A stretch of 64,000 nucleotides of DNA, taken from Pseudescherichia sp039594205 (lineage in GTDB: Bacteria > Pseudomonadota > Gammaproteobacteria > Enterobacterales > Enterobacteriaceae). The notes beneath the pieces were generated by a model. That model saw only the letters and a program-made list of their open reading frames with translations, was not told the DNA's origin and ran no database searches. Within the stretch, counting starts at the first letter, position 1. Each line of letters opens with the position of its first letter. Below, in pieces: positions 1-8,942 of the stretch. The stretch is taken from assembly GCA_039594205.1 (NCBI GenBank), contig JBCNNW010000002.1, positions 87,145-151,144 of the forward strand. The letters are read 5' to 3'. The position numbers and the translations under genes are program-made.

Positions 1-971
1 TGATTGACGAGAAGGTGGTGGTCAACGGCATCGTTGCTCTGCTGGCGACTGGCGGCTCCACTAACCACACCATGCATCTGGTGGCGATGGCGCGCGCGGC
101 GGGTATTATCATCAACTGGGATGATTTCTCTGAACTCTCCGAAGTAGTGCCGCTGATGGCGCGTCTCTACCCCAATGGCCCGGCGGATATTAACCACTTC
201 CAGGCCGCCGGTGGCGTACCGGTGCTTATGCGTGAGCTGCTGAAGGGCGGCCTGCTGCATGAGGATGTGAATACCGTCGTCGGGCACGGTCTGTCGCGCT
301 ACACCCTTGAGCCGTGGCTGAACGAGGGCGAACTGGACTGGCGCGACGGAGCCAGCGCCTCGCTGGACAGCGATATCATTGCCTCTATCGACAACCCTTT
401 CTCCCACCACGGCGGCACGAAAGTGCTCAGCGGTAACCTGGGTCGTGCGGTCATGAAAACCTCCGCCGTCCCGGTAGATAATCAGGTCGTCGAGGCGCCG
501 GCGGTAATTTTTGAGAGCCAGCATGACGTATTACCGGCCTTTGAAGCCGGCCTGCTTGACCGTGACTGCGTGGTTGTTGTCCGGCATCAAGGGCCAAAAG
601 CGAACGGTATGCCAGAATTACATAAACTGATGCCGCCACTTGGTGTATTATTGGACCGCCGTTTCAAAATTGCATTAGTCACCGATGGACGGCTCTCCGG
701 CGCATCAGGTAAAGTACCGTCGGCGATCCATGTAACACCAGAAGCGTATGACGGCGGGTTGCTGGCAAAAGTACGCGAGGGCGATATCATCCGCGTAAAT
801 GGACAGACAGGGGAGTTAACTCTGCTGATGGATGAAACCGAGCTTGCTGCACGCCAGCCGCACATTCCTGACCTGAGTAGCGCGCGCGTCGGTACTGGCC
901 GCGAAATGTTTAGCGCACTGCGTGAAAAACTCTCCGGTGCGGAGCAGGGCGCAACCTGTATCACTTTTTAA
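1..971 (+). CDS. edd: Phosphogluconate dehydratase, 3' part (partial)
   Basis: This is the C-terminal part of 6-phosphogluconate dehydratase, a cytosolic [4Fe-4S] enzyme of the IlvD/Edd family that makes KDPG in the Entner-Doudoroff pathway. The reading frame is already open at the left edge (from base 3), so the start lies outside the window; about 323 of the usual roughly 603 residues are present. The family segments GGSTNHT, DGRLSGASGKVPSAIHV and the Cys-containing tail are visible. The stop is followed 39 bp later by eda, the next enzyme of the pathway, in the usual edd-eda operon order. Nothing looks broken in the visible part. Confidence 0.95.
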   Translation, partial: IDEKVVVNGIVALLATGGSTNHTMHLVAMARAAGIIINWDDFSELSEVVPLMARLYPNGPADINHFQAAGGVPVLMRELLKGGLLHEDVNTVVGHGLSRYTLEPWLNEGELDWRDGASASLDSDIIASIDNPFSHHGGTKVLSGNLGRAVMKTSAVPVDNQVVEAPAVIFESQHDVLPAFEAGLLDRDCVVVVRHQGPKANGMPELHKLMPPLGVLLDRRFKIALVTDGRLSGASGKVPSAIHVTPEAYDGGLLAKVREGDIIRVNGQTGELTLLMDETELAARQPHIPDLSSARVGTGREMFSALREKLSGAEQGATCITF

Positions 972-1010
972 ACTGATTAACTTTTTAGATCGGGCGAGAG
1001 AAAAACTCTG

Positions 1011-1652
1011 ATGAAAAACTGGAAAACGAGTGCTGAAGCAATCCTGAAAACGGGTCCTGTTGTACCGGTTATCGTGGTGAATAAACTGGAACACGCCGTA
1101 CCGATGGCGAAAGCCCTGGTAGCCGGTGGCGTTCGCGTGCTGGAAGTCACTCTGCGTACCGCCTGTGCCATGGATGCAATCCGCGCCATTGCGAAAGAAG
1201 TTCCGGAAGCAATCATTGGTGCCGGTACGGTCCTGAACCCGCAGCAGCTGGCGGAAGTGACCGAAGCGGGCGCGCAGTTTGCTATCAGCCCGGGTCTGAC
1301 CGAGCCGCTGCTGAAAGCGGCAACCGAAGGCACCATCCCGCTGATCCCTGGCATCAGCACCGTATCGGAACTGATGCTCGGCCTCGACTACGGTCTGAAA
1401 GAGTTTAAATTCTTCCCGGCTGAAGCCAACGGCGGTACCAAAGCGCTGCAGGCCATTGCCGGTCCGTTCTCGCAGGTGCGTTTCTGCCCGACCGGCGGCA
1501 TCTCTCCGGCCAACTACCGCGACTACCTGGCGCTGAAGAGCGTGCTGTGCATCGGTGGCTCATGGCTGGTACCGGCTGACGCGCTGGAAGCAGGTGACTA
1601 CGATCGCATCACCAAACTGGCTCGCGAAGCGGTAGAAGGCGCGCAGCAGTAA
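1011..1652 (+). CDS. eda: KHG/KDPG aldolase
   Basis: This class I aldolase of 213 residues splits KDPG to pyruvate and glyceraldehyde 3-phosphate, completing the Entner-Doudoroff pathway; it also acts on 4-hydroxy-2-oxoglutarate. Glu45 (in VLEVTLRT) and the Schiff-base Lys133 (in EFKFFPAEA) fall at the same numbers as in E. coli Eda. The phosphate-binding loop GGIS is present near residue 163. It lies directly behind edd and ends at a strong hairpin shared with convergent purT. Length and composition are normal for the family. Confidence 0.97.
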   Translation: MKNWKTSAEAILKTGPVVPVIVVNKLEHAVPMAKALVAGGVRVLEVTLRTACAMDAIRAIAKEVPEAIIGAGTVLNPQQLAEVTEAGAQFAISPGLTEPLLKAATEGTIPLIPGISTVSELMLGLDYGLKEFKFFPAEANGGTKALQAIAGPFSQVRFCPTGGISPANYRDYLALKSVLCIGGSWLVPADALEAGDYDRITKLAREAVEGAQQ

Positions 1653-1667
1653 TCGTTATAATAGCGT

Positions 1668-1698
1668 AAAAAAAACGGGCCGTTCGGCCCGTTTTTTT
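1668..1698. terminator. Bidirectional terminator between eda and purT
   Basis: A 6-bp GC stem (CGGGCC/GGCCCG, 1676-1681 and 1686-1691) with a GTTC loop is flanked by A8 on the left and T7 on the right. It can therefore act as an intrinsic terminator for both convergent genes. The last bases overlap the purT stop codon region. Confidence 0.9.
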
Positions 1699-2875
1699 AT
1701 CCCTTTACCATCACGCTCGCAGCGGCAACTTTCGCCCGTTCTACCGCATCCTCTACGCTTTCACCGGTGGCTAACGCCACGCCTAACCGCCGCGTGCCGT
1801 CGATCTCCGGCTTGCCGAACAGGCGCAGCTGAAGACCCGCACCCACCGCCACCTGTACGTTATCAAAGGTCACATTGTCACTCTTCAATTCCGGCAGGAT
1901 CACCGCCGAGGCAGAGGGGCCATACTGACGCACGCCGCCGATCGGCAGGCCGAGAAAAGCGCGAACGTGCAGGGCGAACTCAGAGAGATCCTGAGAGATC
2001 AGCGTGACCATACCGGTATCGTGCGGACGCGGGGATACCTCGCTGAAGATCACCTCGTCGCCGCAAACAAACAGCTCCACGCCGAACAGACCATAGCCGC
2101 CCAGCGCCAGTACCACTTCCTCGGCAATAGCCTGAGCGCGGGAGAGGGCCAGCCCGCTCATCTGCTGCGGCTGCCAGGATTCACGGTAGTCACCATCCTC
2201 CTGACGATGGCCGATAGGGTCGCAGAAGTGCACCCCGTCAACGGCGCTAACGGTCAGGAGGGTAATTTCAAAGTCAAACTTCACCACGCCTTCGACAATG
2301 ACGCGTCCCGCTCCGGCGCGACCGCCGAGCTGGGCGTACTGCCAGGCATCGTGCAGCTCATCAGCGCTGCGAATAAAACTCTGGCCCTTGCCGGACGAGC
2401 TCATTACCGGTTTGATAATGCATGGCAGGCCGAGCGTAGCAACCGCTTCTCTAAACGCGGCTTCGCTGTCGGCGAAGCGGTAGGTTGAGGTAGGCAGGCC
2501 CAGCTCTTCAGCAGCCAGGCGGCGGATCCCCTCCCGGTTCATGGTCAGCTTCGCGGCGCGGGCGCAGGGCACCACCTGCTGGCCCTGGGCTTCAAGCTCC
2601 AGCAGCATATCGGTGGCAATGGCCTCAATCTCCGGGACAATAAAATCCGGTTTCTCCTGGGCCACCAGCGCCTTCAGCGCCTCGCCATCTAACATGTTGA
2701 TTACATGCCCACGATGGGCGACATGCATCGCCGGGGCGTCGGCATAGCGGTCAACCGCAATCACTTCGATGCCTAAACGCTGGCACTCAATGGCCACCTC
2801 TTTACCCAATTCACCGGAGCCTAACAGCATCACACGCGTGGCTGCCGGACGCAGCGCAGTACCCAGAAAAGTCAT
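1697..2875 (-). CDS. purT: Formate-dependent GAR transformylase (phosphoribosylglycinamide formyltransferase 2)
   Basis: PurT uses formate and ATP to formylate glycinamide ribonucleotide, the folate-independent route for step three of purine synthesis. It is a cytosolic ATP-grasp enzyme. The N-terminal nucleotide-binding segment GSGELGKE, the ATP-grasp lid region PVMSSSGKGQ and the metal-binding segment FSEVSPRPHDTG are all present. The start is placed at the fourth codon of the open frame (MTFLGTALRP), giving 392 residues as in E. coli; three in-frame codons further upstream are possible. A PurR-type operator and a near-consensus promoter lie just upstream, so purine repression is expected. 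Confidence 0.96.
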   Translation of the reverse strand: MTFLGTALRPAATRVMLLGSGELGKEVAIECQRLGIEVIAVDRYADAPAMHVAHRGHVINMLDGEALKALVAQEKPDFIVPEIEAIATDMLLELEAQGQQVVPCARAAKLTMNREGIRRLAAEELGLPTSTYRFADSEAAFREAVATLGLPCIIKPVMSSSGKGQSFIRSADELHDAWQYAQLGGRAGAGRVIVEGVVKFDFEITLLTVSAVDGVHFCDPIGHRQEDGDYRESWQPQQMSGLALSRAQAIAEEVVLALGGYGLFGVELFVCGDEVIFSEVSPRPHDTGMVTLISQDLSEFALHVRAFLGLPIGGVRQYGPSASAVILPELKSDNVTFDNVQVAVGAGLQLRLFGKPEIDGTRRLGVALATGESVEDAVERAKVAAASVMVKG

Positions 2876-2903
2876 AATATCCACCGTCTAAAAATTTCGG
2901 ACT

Positions 2904-2931
2904 ATTATACACGAAAACGTTTGCGTGTCTT
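2904..2931 (-). promoter_or_regulatory. purT promoter with PurR operator
   Basis: On the minus strand a perfect -10 TATAAT (2904-2909) stands 16 bp from a -35 like AAGACA (2926-2931). The spacer holds ACGCAAACGTTTTCGT (2911-2926), a near-perfect palindrome matching the known PurR operator. PurR binding there would block polymerase directly. The match is seen in the sequence; repression is inferred from the E. coli purT case. Confidence 0.85.
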
Positions 2932-2970
2932 TTTTCGGCTTGCAATCAGCGCGCGAATTGCTTACTATTA

Positions 2971-2990
2971 TACTGTATAAATAAACAGGT
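2971..2990 (+). promoter_or_regulatory. LexA box upstream of yebG
   Basis: The 20-mer at this place has the strict CTG-N10-CAG form (CTG 2973-2975, CAG 2986-2988) with an AT-rich centre and flanking TA...GT, as in the known E. coli yebG SOS box. It ends 15 bp before the yebG start, so LexA would repress yebG. Confidence 0.88.
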
Positions 2991-3005
2991 AAATGAGGCT
3001 GCACT

Positions 3006-3314
3006 ATGGCGGTTGAAGTCAAATACGTGGTAATTCGCGAAGGTGAGGAAAAAATGTCTTTTGCCAGCAAGAAGGAAGCCGATGCTTACGACAAAATGCT
3101 CGATCTGGCAGAAGTGCTGGAGGGCGTGCTGGTAAATGCACCCGTTGCGTTTGATGACGCGCAGCGCGAACAGATGGCGCTGTGGCTGGCTGAGCAAAAA
3201 GAGACCTTCAGTGCGGTCTTCCGCTCCGGTAAGCTGCCGGACCCAGATGCGGCCCCGGTTAAAAGCGATACCGTAACCGATATGCCAGCGGCGAAGCGCA
3301 CAAAAGCAGCCTAA
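3006..3314 (+). CDS. yebG: YebG family SOS-inducible DNA damage protein
   Basis: YebG is a small conserved protein (102 residues here; about 96 in E. coli) induced in the SOS response; its biochemical role is not established. The N-terminus (MAVEVKYVVIREGEEKMSF) and the AYDKMLDLAEVLEG segment are typical. The C-terminal tail is Ala/Lys-rich and probably disordered. The LexA box 15 bp upstream supports both the identity and the start. It is transcribed divergently from purT. Confidence 0.93.
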   Translation: MAVEVKYVVIREGEEKMSFASKKEADAYDKMLDLAEVLEGVLVNAPVAFDDAQREQMALWLAEQKETFSAVFRSGKLPDPDAAPVKSDTVTDMPAAKRTKAA

Positions 3315-3379
3315 CCGTAGCTTGCGCTGCCGATAATTTGTACCATGCTTTGAGTGGGTTATGCGCACAGGAGATAAGC

Positions 3380-3727
3380 ATGAACAGATTAGGACTACTG
3401 CTCGGTTTAGCCGTGCTGGCCGGCAGCGCTAGCGTACAGGCAGCAAATAGTAAATCAGTGAAGTTTCCCAGCTGTGAAGGGCTGGATGCCTCCGGTATCG
3501 CTGCCAGCGTCAAACGAGATTATCAGCAAAACCGCATTGCGCGCTGGGCTGACGATCAGGAGACGCTGGGGCAGGCCGATCCGGTTGCGTGGATTAACGT
3601 TAAAGAGATTACCGGCAAAAACGATAAGTGGACCGTTCCGCTGACCGTTCGCGGCAAAAATACCGATATCCACTATCGGGTTACGGTGGACTGCAAAGAC
3701 GGCAAGGCTGTCTACACGCATCAATAA
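3380..3727 (+). CDS. yebF: YebF, secreted colicin M immunity-like protein
   Basis: YebF is a small exported protein that in E. coli reaches the medium through the periplasm and outer-membrane porins. The start at 3380 gives 115 residues with a Sec signal peptide (hydrophobic LGLLLGLAVLAGSASVQA, likely cut after AQA-type Ala near residue 21) and an AGGAG Shine-Dalgarno 6 bp upstream. Two cysteines (in PSCEGLD and VDCKDG) would form the family disulfide. An upstream ATG in the same frame at 3338 has no signal-peptide logic and is not used. The segment ASVKRDYQQNRIARWADDQ is nearly unchanged from E. coli. Confidence 0.93.
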   Translation: MNRLGLLLGLAVLAGSASVQAANSKSVKFPSCEGLDASGIAASVKRDYQQNRIARWADDQETLGQADPVAWINVKEITGKNDKWTVPLTVRGKNTDIHYRVTVDCKDGKAVYTHQ

Positions 3728-3821
3728 ACAGAGCCGCATTTTCTCTTCTTTAGCCAGCTTAGACATTTCCTGACACCCCCTCGCTTACTCTGTGATCTGA
3801 CACAGAATAATCGGGGGAATT

Positions 3822-4481
3822 ATGACTAACTGGATGAATCAACTACAGTCGCTGCTGGGCCAAAAAGGGGCGTCTGCCTCATCAGGCGAAGGGCAAGGGC
3901 TTAGCAAGCTACTGGTGCCGGGGGCACTGGGCGGCCTTGCGGGCCTGCTGGTCTCAAACTCCTCTTCCCGTAAGCTGCTCACGAAGTACGGTACCAGCGC
4001 GCTGCTTGTTGGCGGCGGGGCCGTTGCTGGCACGGTGCTGTGGAACAAATACAAGGATCGCGTGCGGAGCGCGCACCATGATGAGCCACAGTTTGGTCAG
4101 CAAAGCTCGCCGCTGGATGTACGCACTGAACGCCTGATCCTTGCTCTGGTCTTTGCTGCGAAAAGCGACGGCCACATTGATGCGCGCGAGCGCGAAGCCA
4201 TCGATCTGCAAATGCGCGAGGCGGGCGTTGAAGAGCAGGGCAGAGCGCTGGTGGCGCAGGCTATTGAGCAGCCGCTCGATCCCCAGCGGCTGGCCCGCGA
4301 TGTGCGGAACGAGGAGGAGGCCCTGGAGCTTTACTTCCTTAGCTGCGCCGCTATCGATATCGATCACTTTATGGAGCGCAGCTACCTTAATGCGCTTGGG
4401 GATGCGCTGAAGATCCCTCAGGACGTGCGCGACGGCATTGAACAGGACCTGAAAGCGCAAAAAAGCGCGTTGCCAGGCTAG
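3822..4481 (+). CDS. yebE: YebE, DUF533 inner membrane protein
   Basis: YebE belongs to the DUF533/TerB-like family and is known in E. coli as a Cpx-induced envelope stress protein; its precise function is unknown. The 219-residue product has a Gly/Ala-rich hydrophobic segment near residues 28-75 (GALGGLAGLLVSN, ALLVGGGAVAGTVLW) and a C-terminal helical TerB-like domain (AKSDGHIDAREREAI onward). The start has a GGGGGAA ribosome binding sequence. It follows yebF in the same direction with about 95 bp between them, so it may have its own promoter. Confidence 0.9.
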   Translation: MTNWMNQLQSLLGQKGASASSGEGQGLSKLLVPGALGGLAGLLVSNSSSRKLLTKYGTSALLVGGGAVAGTVLWNKYKDRVRSAHHDEPQFGQQSSPLDVRTERLILALVFAAKSDGHIDAREREAIDLQMREAGVEEQGRALVAQAIEQPLDPQRLARDVRNEEEALELYFLSCAAIDIDHFMERSYLNALGDALKIPQDVRDGIEQDLKAQKSALPG

Positions 4482-4565
4482 CTTACACGCGGCGGTGGCG
4501 CGTTTCGCTTGCAACATGCGTGGGTTTTGCCACCCTTATAGGGTGTAAACTGAAAAGATAACGCT

Positions 4566-6623
4566 ATGCCACCAAAAGCAAAAAAAGTACCGCACGTCAT
4601 GTCGCTGCATGGCGATACGCGCTCAGATGACTACTACTGGCTGCGCGACGATACGCGTTCGGATCAAGATGTCCTGGACTATCTGCACCAGGAGAATGAC
4701 TACGGGCGCAATGTGATGGCCTCCCAGCAGGCGTTACAGGATCGCCTGCTCAAAGAGATTGTCGATCGTCTTCCCCAGCGCGAAGTCTCCGCCCCCTATA
4801 CCCGCAACGGCTATCGCTACCGGCACGTTTATGAGCCAGGGTGCGAGTATGCAATTTACCAGCGCCAGTCGGTGCTCAGCTGCGAGTGGGATGAGTGGCA
4901 GGTGCTGCTGGATGCCAACAGGCGTGCCGCCCACAGCGAGTTCTATACCCTCGGTGGGCTGGCCATCTCTCCGGACAATAAGATCATGGCCCTGGCAGAG
5001 GACTATCTTTCTCGTCGCCAGTACGGTCTGCGCTTTCGCAATCTGGAGAGCGGCAACTGGTATCCAGAGATGCTGGATAACGTCACGCCGGATTTCGTCT
5101 GGATCAACGACTCCGAAACTCTCTATTACGTGCGTAAGCATGCTAAAACGCTGCTTCCTTACCAGGTGTGGCGACATACCATTGGTACGCCTGCTTGCCA
5201 GGACGAGCTGGTTTACGAGGAGAAGGACGAGACCTTCTACGTCAGCCTGCACAAGACGACCTCTCAGCACTATGTGATTATCTACCTTGCCAGTGCCACC
5301 ACCAGCGAGTGCCTTCTGCTGGATGCAGAGCTGCCGGATGCTCAGCCGATTATGTTTCTGCCCCGCCGCAAAGATCACGAGTACAATCTCGACCACTACC
5401 AGCATACCTTCTATCTACGCTCCAACCGTGAGGGTAAAAACTTCGGCCTCTACCGGACCAAGGTGCGCAACGATAAACAGTGGGAGGTGCTGATCCCGCC
5501 CCGCGAGCACATCATGCTGGAAGGTTTTACGCTGTTTACCGACTGGCTGGTGGTAGAGGAGCGTCAGCGCGGTCTGACCAGCCTGCGGCAGATCAACCGT
5601 AAAACCCGCGAGGTTACCGGAATTGCCTTTGACGATCCTGCCTATGTCACCTGGCTTGCCTATAATCCCGAGCCGGAAACCTCACGGCTGCGCTATGGTT
5701 ACTCCTCAATGACGACGCCGGATACCCTGTTTGAGCTGGATATGGATACCGGTGAGCGGCGGGTCCTTAAGCAGACGGAGGTCCACGGCTTTGACGCCAG
5801 CCAGTACCGCAGCGAACATCTGTGGATCAAGGTCCGCGACGGCGTCGAGGTTCCGGTCTCTCTGGTCTATAACCAAAAACATTTCCGCAAGGGACAGAAT
5901 CCGCTGCTGGTTTACGGCTATGGTTCCTATGGCAGCAGCATCGACGCCGATTTCAGCAGCAGTCGTCTCAGCCTGCTGGATCGCGGTTTTGTCTTTGCCA
6001 TCGCCCACATTCGCGGCGGCGGCGAGCTGGGCCAGCACTGGTATGAGGACGGCAAGTTCCTTAGAAAGAAAAATACCTTTAACGACTATATTGATGTCTG
6101 CGATGCGCTGCTGGCTCAGGGCTATGGCTCTACGCGCCACTGCTATGGCATGGGGGGCAGCGCAGGGGGGATGCTGATCGGTACCGTCATCAACGAACGT
6201 CCTGGCCTGTTCCACGGGGCGATCGCCCAGGTGCCCTTTGTGGACGTAGTGACCACCATGCTGGATGAGTCGATTCCGTTAACGACGGGTGAGTTTGAAG
6301 AGTGGGGTAATCCGCAGGACGAAACCTACTATCGATACATGAAAAGCTACAGCCCGTACGATAACGTTACTGCCCAGGCCTATCCGCATCTGCTGGTGAC
6401 GACCGGCCTGCATGACTCCCAGGTGCAGTACTGGGAGCCAGCCAAGTGGGTGGCGAAGCTGCGGGCAACGAAAACTGACGATAACCTGCTGTTGCTCTGT
6501 ACGGATATGGACGCGGGCCACGGCGGGAAGTCAGGCCGCTTTAAGTCCTATGAAGGTGTTGCGCTGGAGTTTGCTTTCCTGATAGCGCTGGCGCAGGGCA
6601 CGCTACCCGGCACGAAAAGCTAG
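4566..6623 (+). CDS. ptrB: Oligopeptidase B
   Basis: PtrB is a cytosolic serine peptidase of family S9A that cuts peptides after Lys/Arg. The 685 residues comprise an N-terminal seven-bladed propeller (roughly 70-400) and a C-terminal alpha/beta-hydrolase domain. The catalytic triad is visible: Ser532 in GMGGSAGGM, Asp617 in GLHDSQV and His652 in DAGHGGKSG, the same numbers as in E. coli. It stands alone between yebE and convergent exoX; only 11 bp separate its stop from the exoX stop. Confidence 0.97.
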   Translation: MPPKAKKVPHVMSLHGDTRSDDYYWLRDDTRSDQDVLDYLHQENDYGRNVMASQQALQDRLLKEIVDRLPQREVSAPYTRNGYRYRHVYEPGCEYAIYQRQSVLSCEWDEWQVLLDANRRAAHSEFYTLGGLAISPDNKIMALAEDYLSRRQYGLRFRNLESGNWYPEMLDNVTPDFVWINDSETLYYVRKHAKTLLPYQVWRHTIGTPACQDELVYEEKDETFYVSLHKTTSQHYVIIYLASATTSECLLLDAELPDAQPIMFLPRRKDHEYNLDHYQHTFYLRSNREGKNFGLYRTKVRNDKQWEVLIPPREHIMLEGFTLFTDWLVVEERQRGLTSLRQINRKTREVTGIAFDDPAYVTWLAYNPEPETSRLRYGYSSMTTPDTLFELDMDTGERRVLKQTEVHGFDASQYRSEHLWIKVRDGVEVPVSLVYNQKHFRKGQNPLLVYGYGSYGSSIDADFSSSRLSLLDRGFVFAIAHIRGGGELGQHWYEDGKFLRKKNTFNDYIDVCDALLAQGYGSTRHCYGMGGSAGGMLIGTVINERPGLFHGAIAQVPFVDVVTTMLDESIPLTTGEFEEWGNPQDETYYRYMKSYSPYDNVTAQAYPHLLVTTGLHDSQVQYWEPAKWVAKLRATKTDDNLLLLCTDMDAGHGGKSGRFKSYEGVALEFAFLIALAQGTLPGTKS

Positions 6624-6634
6624 TTTTGTCGAGC

Positions 6635-7297
6635 TTAGGCCTCATCAAGATAGTGCTTCAACGTCAGCCGCAGTTCGGGACTCATGCGTTCCAGGTTATT
6701 ATATAGCCAGCGCAGGTAGCCCGGATCGCGGTCGGCGATTTCTGACACTGACTTACCCCGATATTTACCAAAGGTAAAGGTGGTCATCAGGGCCGGGCGA
6801 CCGGTAATTGTCGCCATCTGGTCAGGCGTCCAGCCTGAGGTATTCATGATATCGATCAGCAGCGCAGCGGTGATATAGCAGTCATACAACGCCCGGTGAT
6901 GATGTAGCCCCGGTGGGGTCTGTACGCTCAGTTTGCGCGACTTATAGAGTGCCATATTGCCGTACTGGATCCCCGGCCACAGACGGCGGGCCAGCTTCAT
7001 GGTGCAAATCCACTCTCCGGGCATCTCTGGCAGCACGCGACGATCGAAACTGGCGTTATGGGCAACATACCAGCTGCTGCCCAGGTAGTGGGGCAGTATC
7101 TCTTCAATCCACGGTTGATCGGCAACCATCTCTTCGGTGATACGGTGGATGGCCATTGCCTGGTGACTGATAGGGCGATCCGGACGCACAAGGTGGCTCA
7201 TCGGATTCACAATCTGACCGTCGATGACATCCACCGAAGCAATCTCAACGATGCCGCCCTGCAGGCCGCAGGTTTCAGTATCGATTACGCGTAACAT
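6635..7297 (-). CDS. exoX: Exodeoxyribonuclease X
   Basis: ExoX is a DnaQ-like DEDDh 3'-5' exonuclease acting on single- and double-stranded DNA ends in mismatch repair and recombination. The catalytic Asp6/Glu8 sit in VIDTETCG, a further Asp in HNASFDRR, and the His-Asp pair in HHHRALYDC. The start is taken as the internal Met (MLRVIDTETCG), which gives the E. coli length of 220; five extra upstream codons are in frame. The C-terminal FGKYRGKSVSEIA segment is the family accessory domain. It is followed upstream by holE, in the same direction. Confidence 0.95.
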   Translation of the reverse strand: MLRVIDTETCGLQGGIVEIASVDVIDGQIVNPMSHLVRPDRPISHQAMAIHRITEEMVADQPWIEEILPHYLGSSWYVAHNASFDRRVLPEMPGEWICTMKLARRLWPGIQYGNMALYKSRKLSVQTPPGLHHHRALYDCYITAALLIDIMNTSGWTPDQMATITGRPALMTTFTFGKYRGKSVSEIADRDPGYLRWLYNNLERMSPELRLTLKHYLDEA

Positions 7298-7321
7298 CCT
7301 CTTCTCCAGCAACCGGGGCGA

Positions 7322-7552
7322 TTATTTGATTTTAGGTTCGTAGGGCAGGCGTGAAAGCGACACGGATGCCAGGCGATGAGCAATTAACCGCTCGCGAAAC
7401 CAGTCGCGCAGGTGAGCGGGCTGTTCGCGCTCCACCACCTCTGCGATAACCGGCATATTGTAGCGCTCTTTAAAGGCCACGCCAGCGGCCGCCAGGTCAA
7501 CGTTAACTTTGTCCATCTCGTCCTGAGGCAGAAGTGCAAGATTGGTTTTCAT
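7322..7552 (-). CDS. holE: DNA polymerase III theta subunit
   Basis: Theta (76 residues) binds the epsilon proofreading subunit in the Pol III core and stabilises it mildly. The conserved stretch MDKVNVDLAAAGVAFKERY and the C-terminal SRLPYEPK match the family. It lies 24 bp upstream of exoX and may be co-transcribed with it. The upstream neighbour in E. coli K-12, yobB, is absent; the 135 bp up to yobA hold only the divergent promoters. Confidence 0.95.
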   Translation of the reverse strand: MKTNLALLPQDEMDKVNVDLAAAGVAFKERYNMPVIAEVVEREQPAHLRDWFRERLIAHRLASVSLSRLPYEPKIK

Positions 7553-7687
7553 AGGTCCTCCCGGTTTAACGGCTCAAAAAGTACTAAGCCTGCGAGTGAA
7601 AGGCAAGCCCGCATCGGTACAGACTCGACTACGCCATTATACAGAGTTATTCTTTGGGCTATAGACATAACAAAAAGGAATAGAACG

Positions 7688-8062
7688 ATGGGTTTTACCG
7701 CTAAGTATACCTCCCGCGCGCTGTTGCTGTTAGCCACTGTCGCTGTCTCGCCAGCGGTTTTCGCTCATGCTCATTTGAAACATCAATATCCCGCCGCCGA
7801 TGCGAACGTCACTGCGGCTCCGCAGGCCCTGACCCTTAACTTTTCCGAAGGCATCGAACCCAAATTCAGCGGCGTCAGGGTGACCGGCTCGCAGCAGCAG
7901 ACGGTAAAAATCGGCACGGTAAAGCGTAACGACAGTGATAAAACGCAGCTCATAGCGCCCATCGAACAGGCGCTCACGCCCGGTGAGTATACCGTAGAGT
8001 GGCACGTTGTCTCCGTTGACGGGCATAAAACCCAGGGCAGCTACCGATTTAGCGTGAAGTAA
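7688..8062 (+). CDS. yobA: CopC-like periplasmic copper-binding protein
   Basis: YobA is a CopC-family cupredoxin-like protein (124 residues) that binds copper in the periplasm. The start at 7688 (AAGGA ribosome site 8 bp before) gives a Sec signal peptide ending at VFA|HAHL; the mature protein begins with the copper-binding His of HAHLKHQYP. A second His site lies near the C-terminus (EWHVVSVDGHKTQG). An open frame extending upstream to 7412 lies mostly antisense to holE and is not coding. It is one base from copD, so the two are an operon. Confidence 0.93.
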   Translation: MGFTAKYTSRALLLLATVAVSPAVFAHAHLKHQYPAADANVTAAPQALTLNFSEGIEPKFSGVRVTGSQQQTVKIGTVKRNDSDKTQLIAPIEQALTPGEYTVEWHVVSVDGHKTQGSYRFSVK

Positions 8063-8063
8063 T

Positions 8064-8927
8064 ATGCTCGCGCTTTGCTACGTTGGCCTGCGGTTTATCC
8101 ATTTTCTGACCCTGATGCTGGTATTTGGCAGCGCCGCGTTTGCACACTGGCTTGCCGACCCGACGATCCGTCCCGCGCTCCAGCGTCGTTTTATGCCTAT
8201 GCAACGCGGCGCGCTGGCGCTGGCATTTTTTAGTGCGCTGCTGATGTTTGCTGTGCAGGGCGGTATGATGGGCAGCGGTTGGCACGACGTTTGGCAGCCG
8301 GATATCTGGCTGGCGGTAAGCGAAACGCAATTTGGTAGCGTCTGGCTGTGGCAGATTATTCTTGCGCTGGCAGCATTGCTGCTGGGCTTTATGTATCAGC
8401 AGGGGCGGGTGCTGCTGCTGGTGACCGCCCAACTGCTGCTGCTGGCAAATACCGGCCATGCGGCAATGCATGATGGGGCGACCGGGGTATTTACCCGGCT
8501 TAATTATGCCGTGCATCTTCTGTGTGCCGCAGCATGGTTTGGCGGTCTGCTGCCGGTGCTGTATTGTATGCAGCGGGTAAAAACGCCCAGTCGCCTGGCG
8601 GCAATAAATAGCCTGATGCGCTTCTCCCGTTACGGACATTTGGCGGTAGCGGGGGTGTTACTCTCCGGTATCATCAATGCGCTCCTTATTCAGGGCGTGG
8701 TGCTGCCATGGCACAGTTCATATGGCCAGCTGCTGCTGGTCAAATGCGCGCTGGTGCTGCTGATGGTGATCATTGCCCTGGTAAACCGCTATGTGCTGGT
8801 GCCGCGTTTTCGTGTGCAGGAAGCTCCGGCGCACGCGGCGTTTATCCGGATGACACAGGCTGAAGTGGTTCTCGGCATCGTGGTGCTGGCAACGGTCAGC
8901 GTGTTTGCGACACTTGAACCTTTTTGA
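8064..8927 (+). CDS. yebZ: CopD family inner membrane protein (putative copper transport)
   Basis: This is a CopD-domain membrane protein of 287 residues with about eight hydrophobic helices. His residues in predicted membrane segments (RFIHFLTL, LLANTGHAAMHDG, NYAVHLLCAAAWFGG) are probable metal ligands. CopD proteins are thought to take copper delivered by CopC into the cytoplasm or membrane. The gene starts one base after the yobA stop and its own stop overlaps the region before yebY, so yobA-yebZ-yebY form one unit. Confidence 0.93.
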   Translation: MLALCYVGLRFIHFLTLMLVFGSAAFAHWLADPTIRPALQRRFMPMQRGALALAFFSALLMFAVQGGMMGSGWHDVWQPDIWLAVSETQFGSVWLWQIILALAALLLGFMYQQGRVLLLVTAQLLLLANTGHAAMHDGATGVFTRLNYAVHLLCAAAWFGGLLPVLYCMQRVKTPSRLAAINSLMRFSRYGHLAVAGVLLSGIINALLIQGVVLPWHSSYGQLLLVKCALVLLMVIIALVNRYVLVPRFRVQEAPAHAAFIRMTQAEVVLGIVVLATVSVFATLEPF

Positions 8928-8942
8928 ATGACTGGCGAAAAA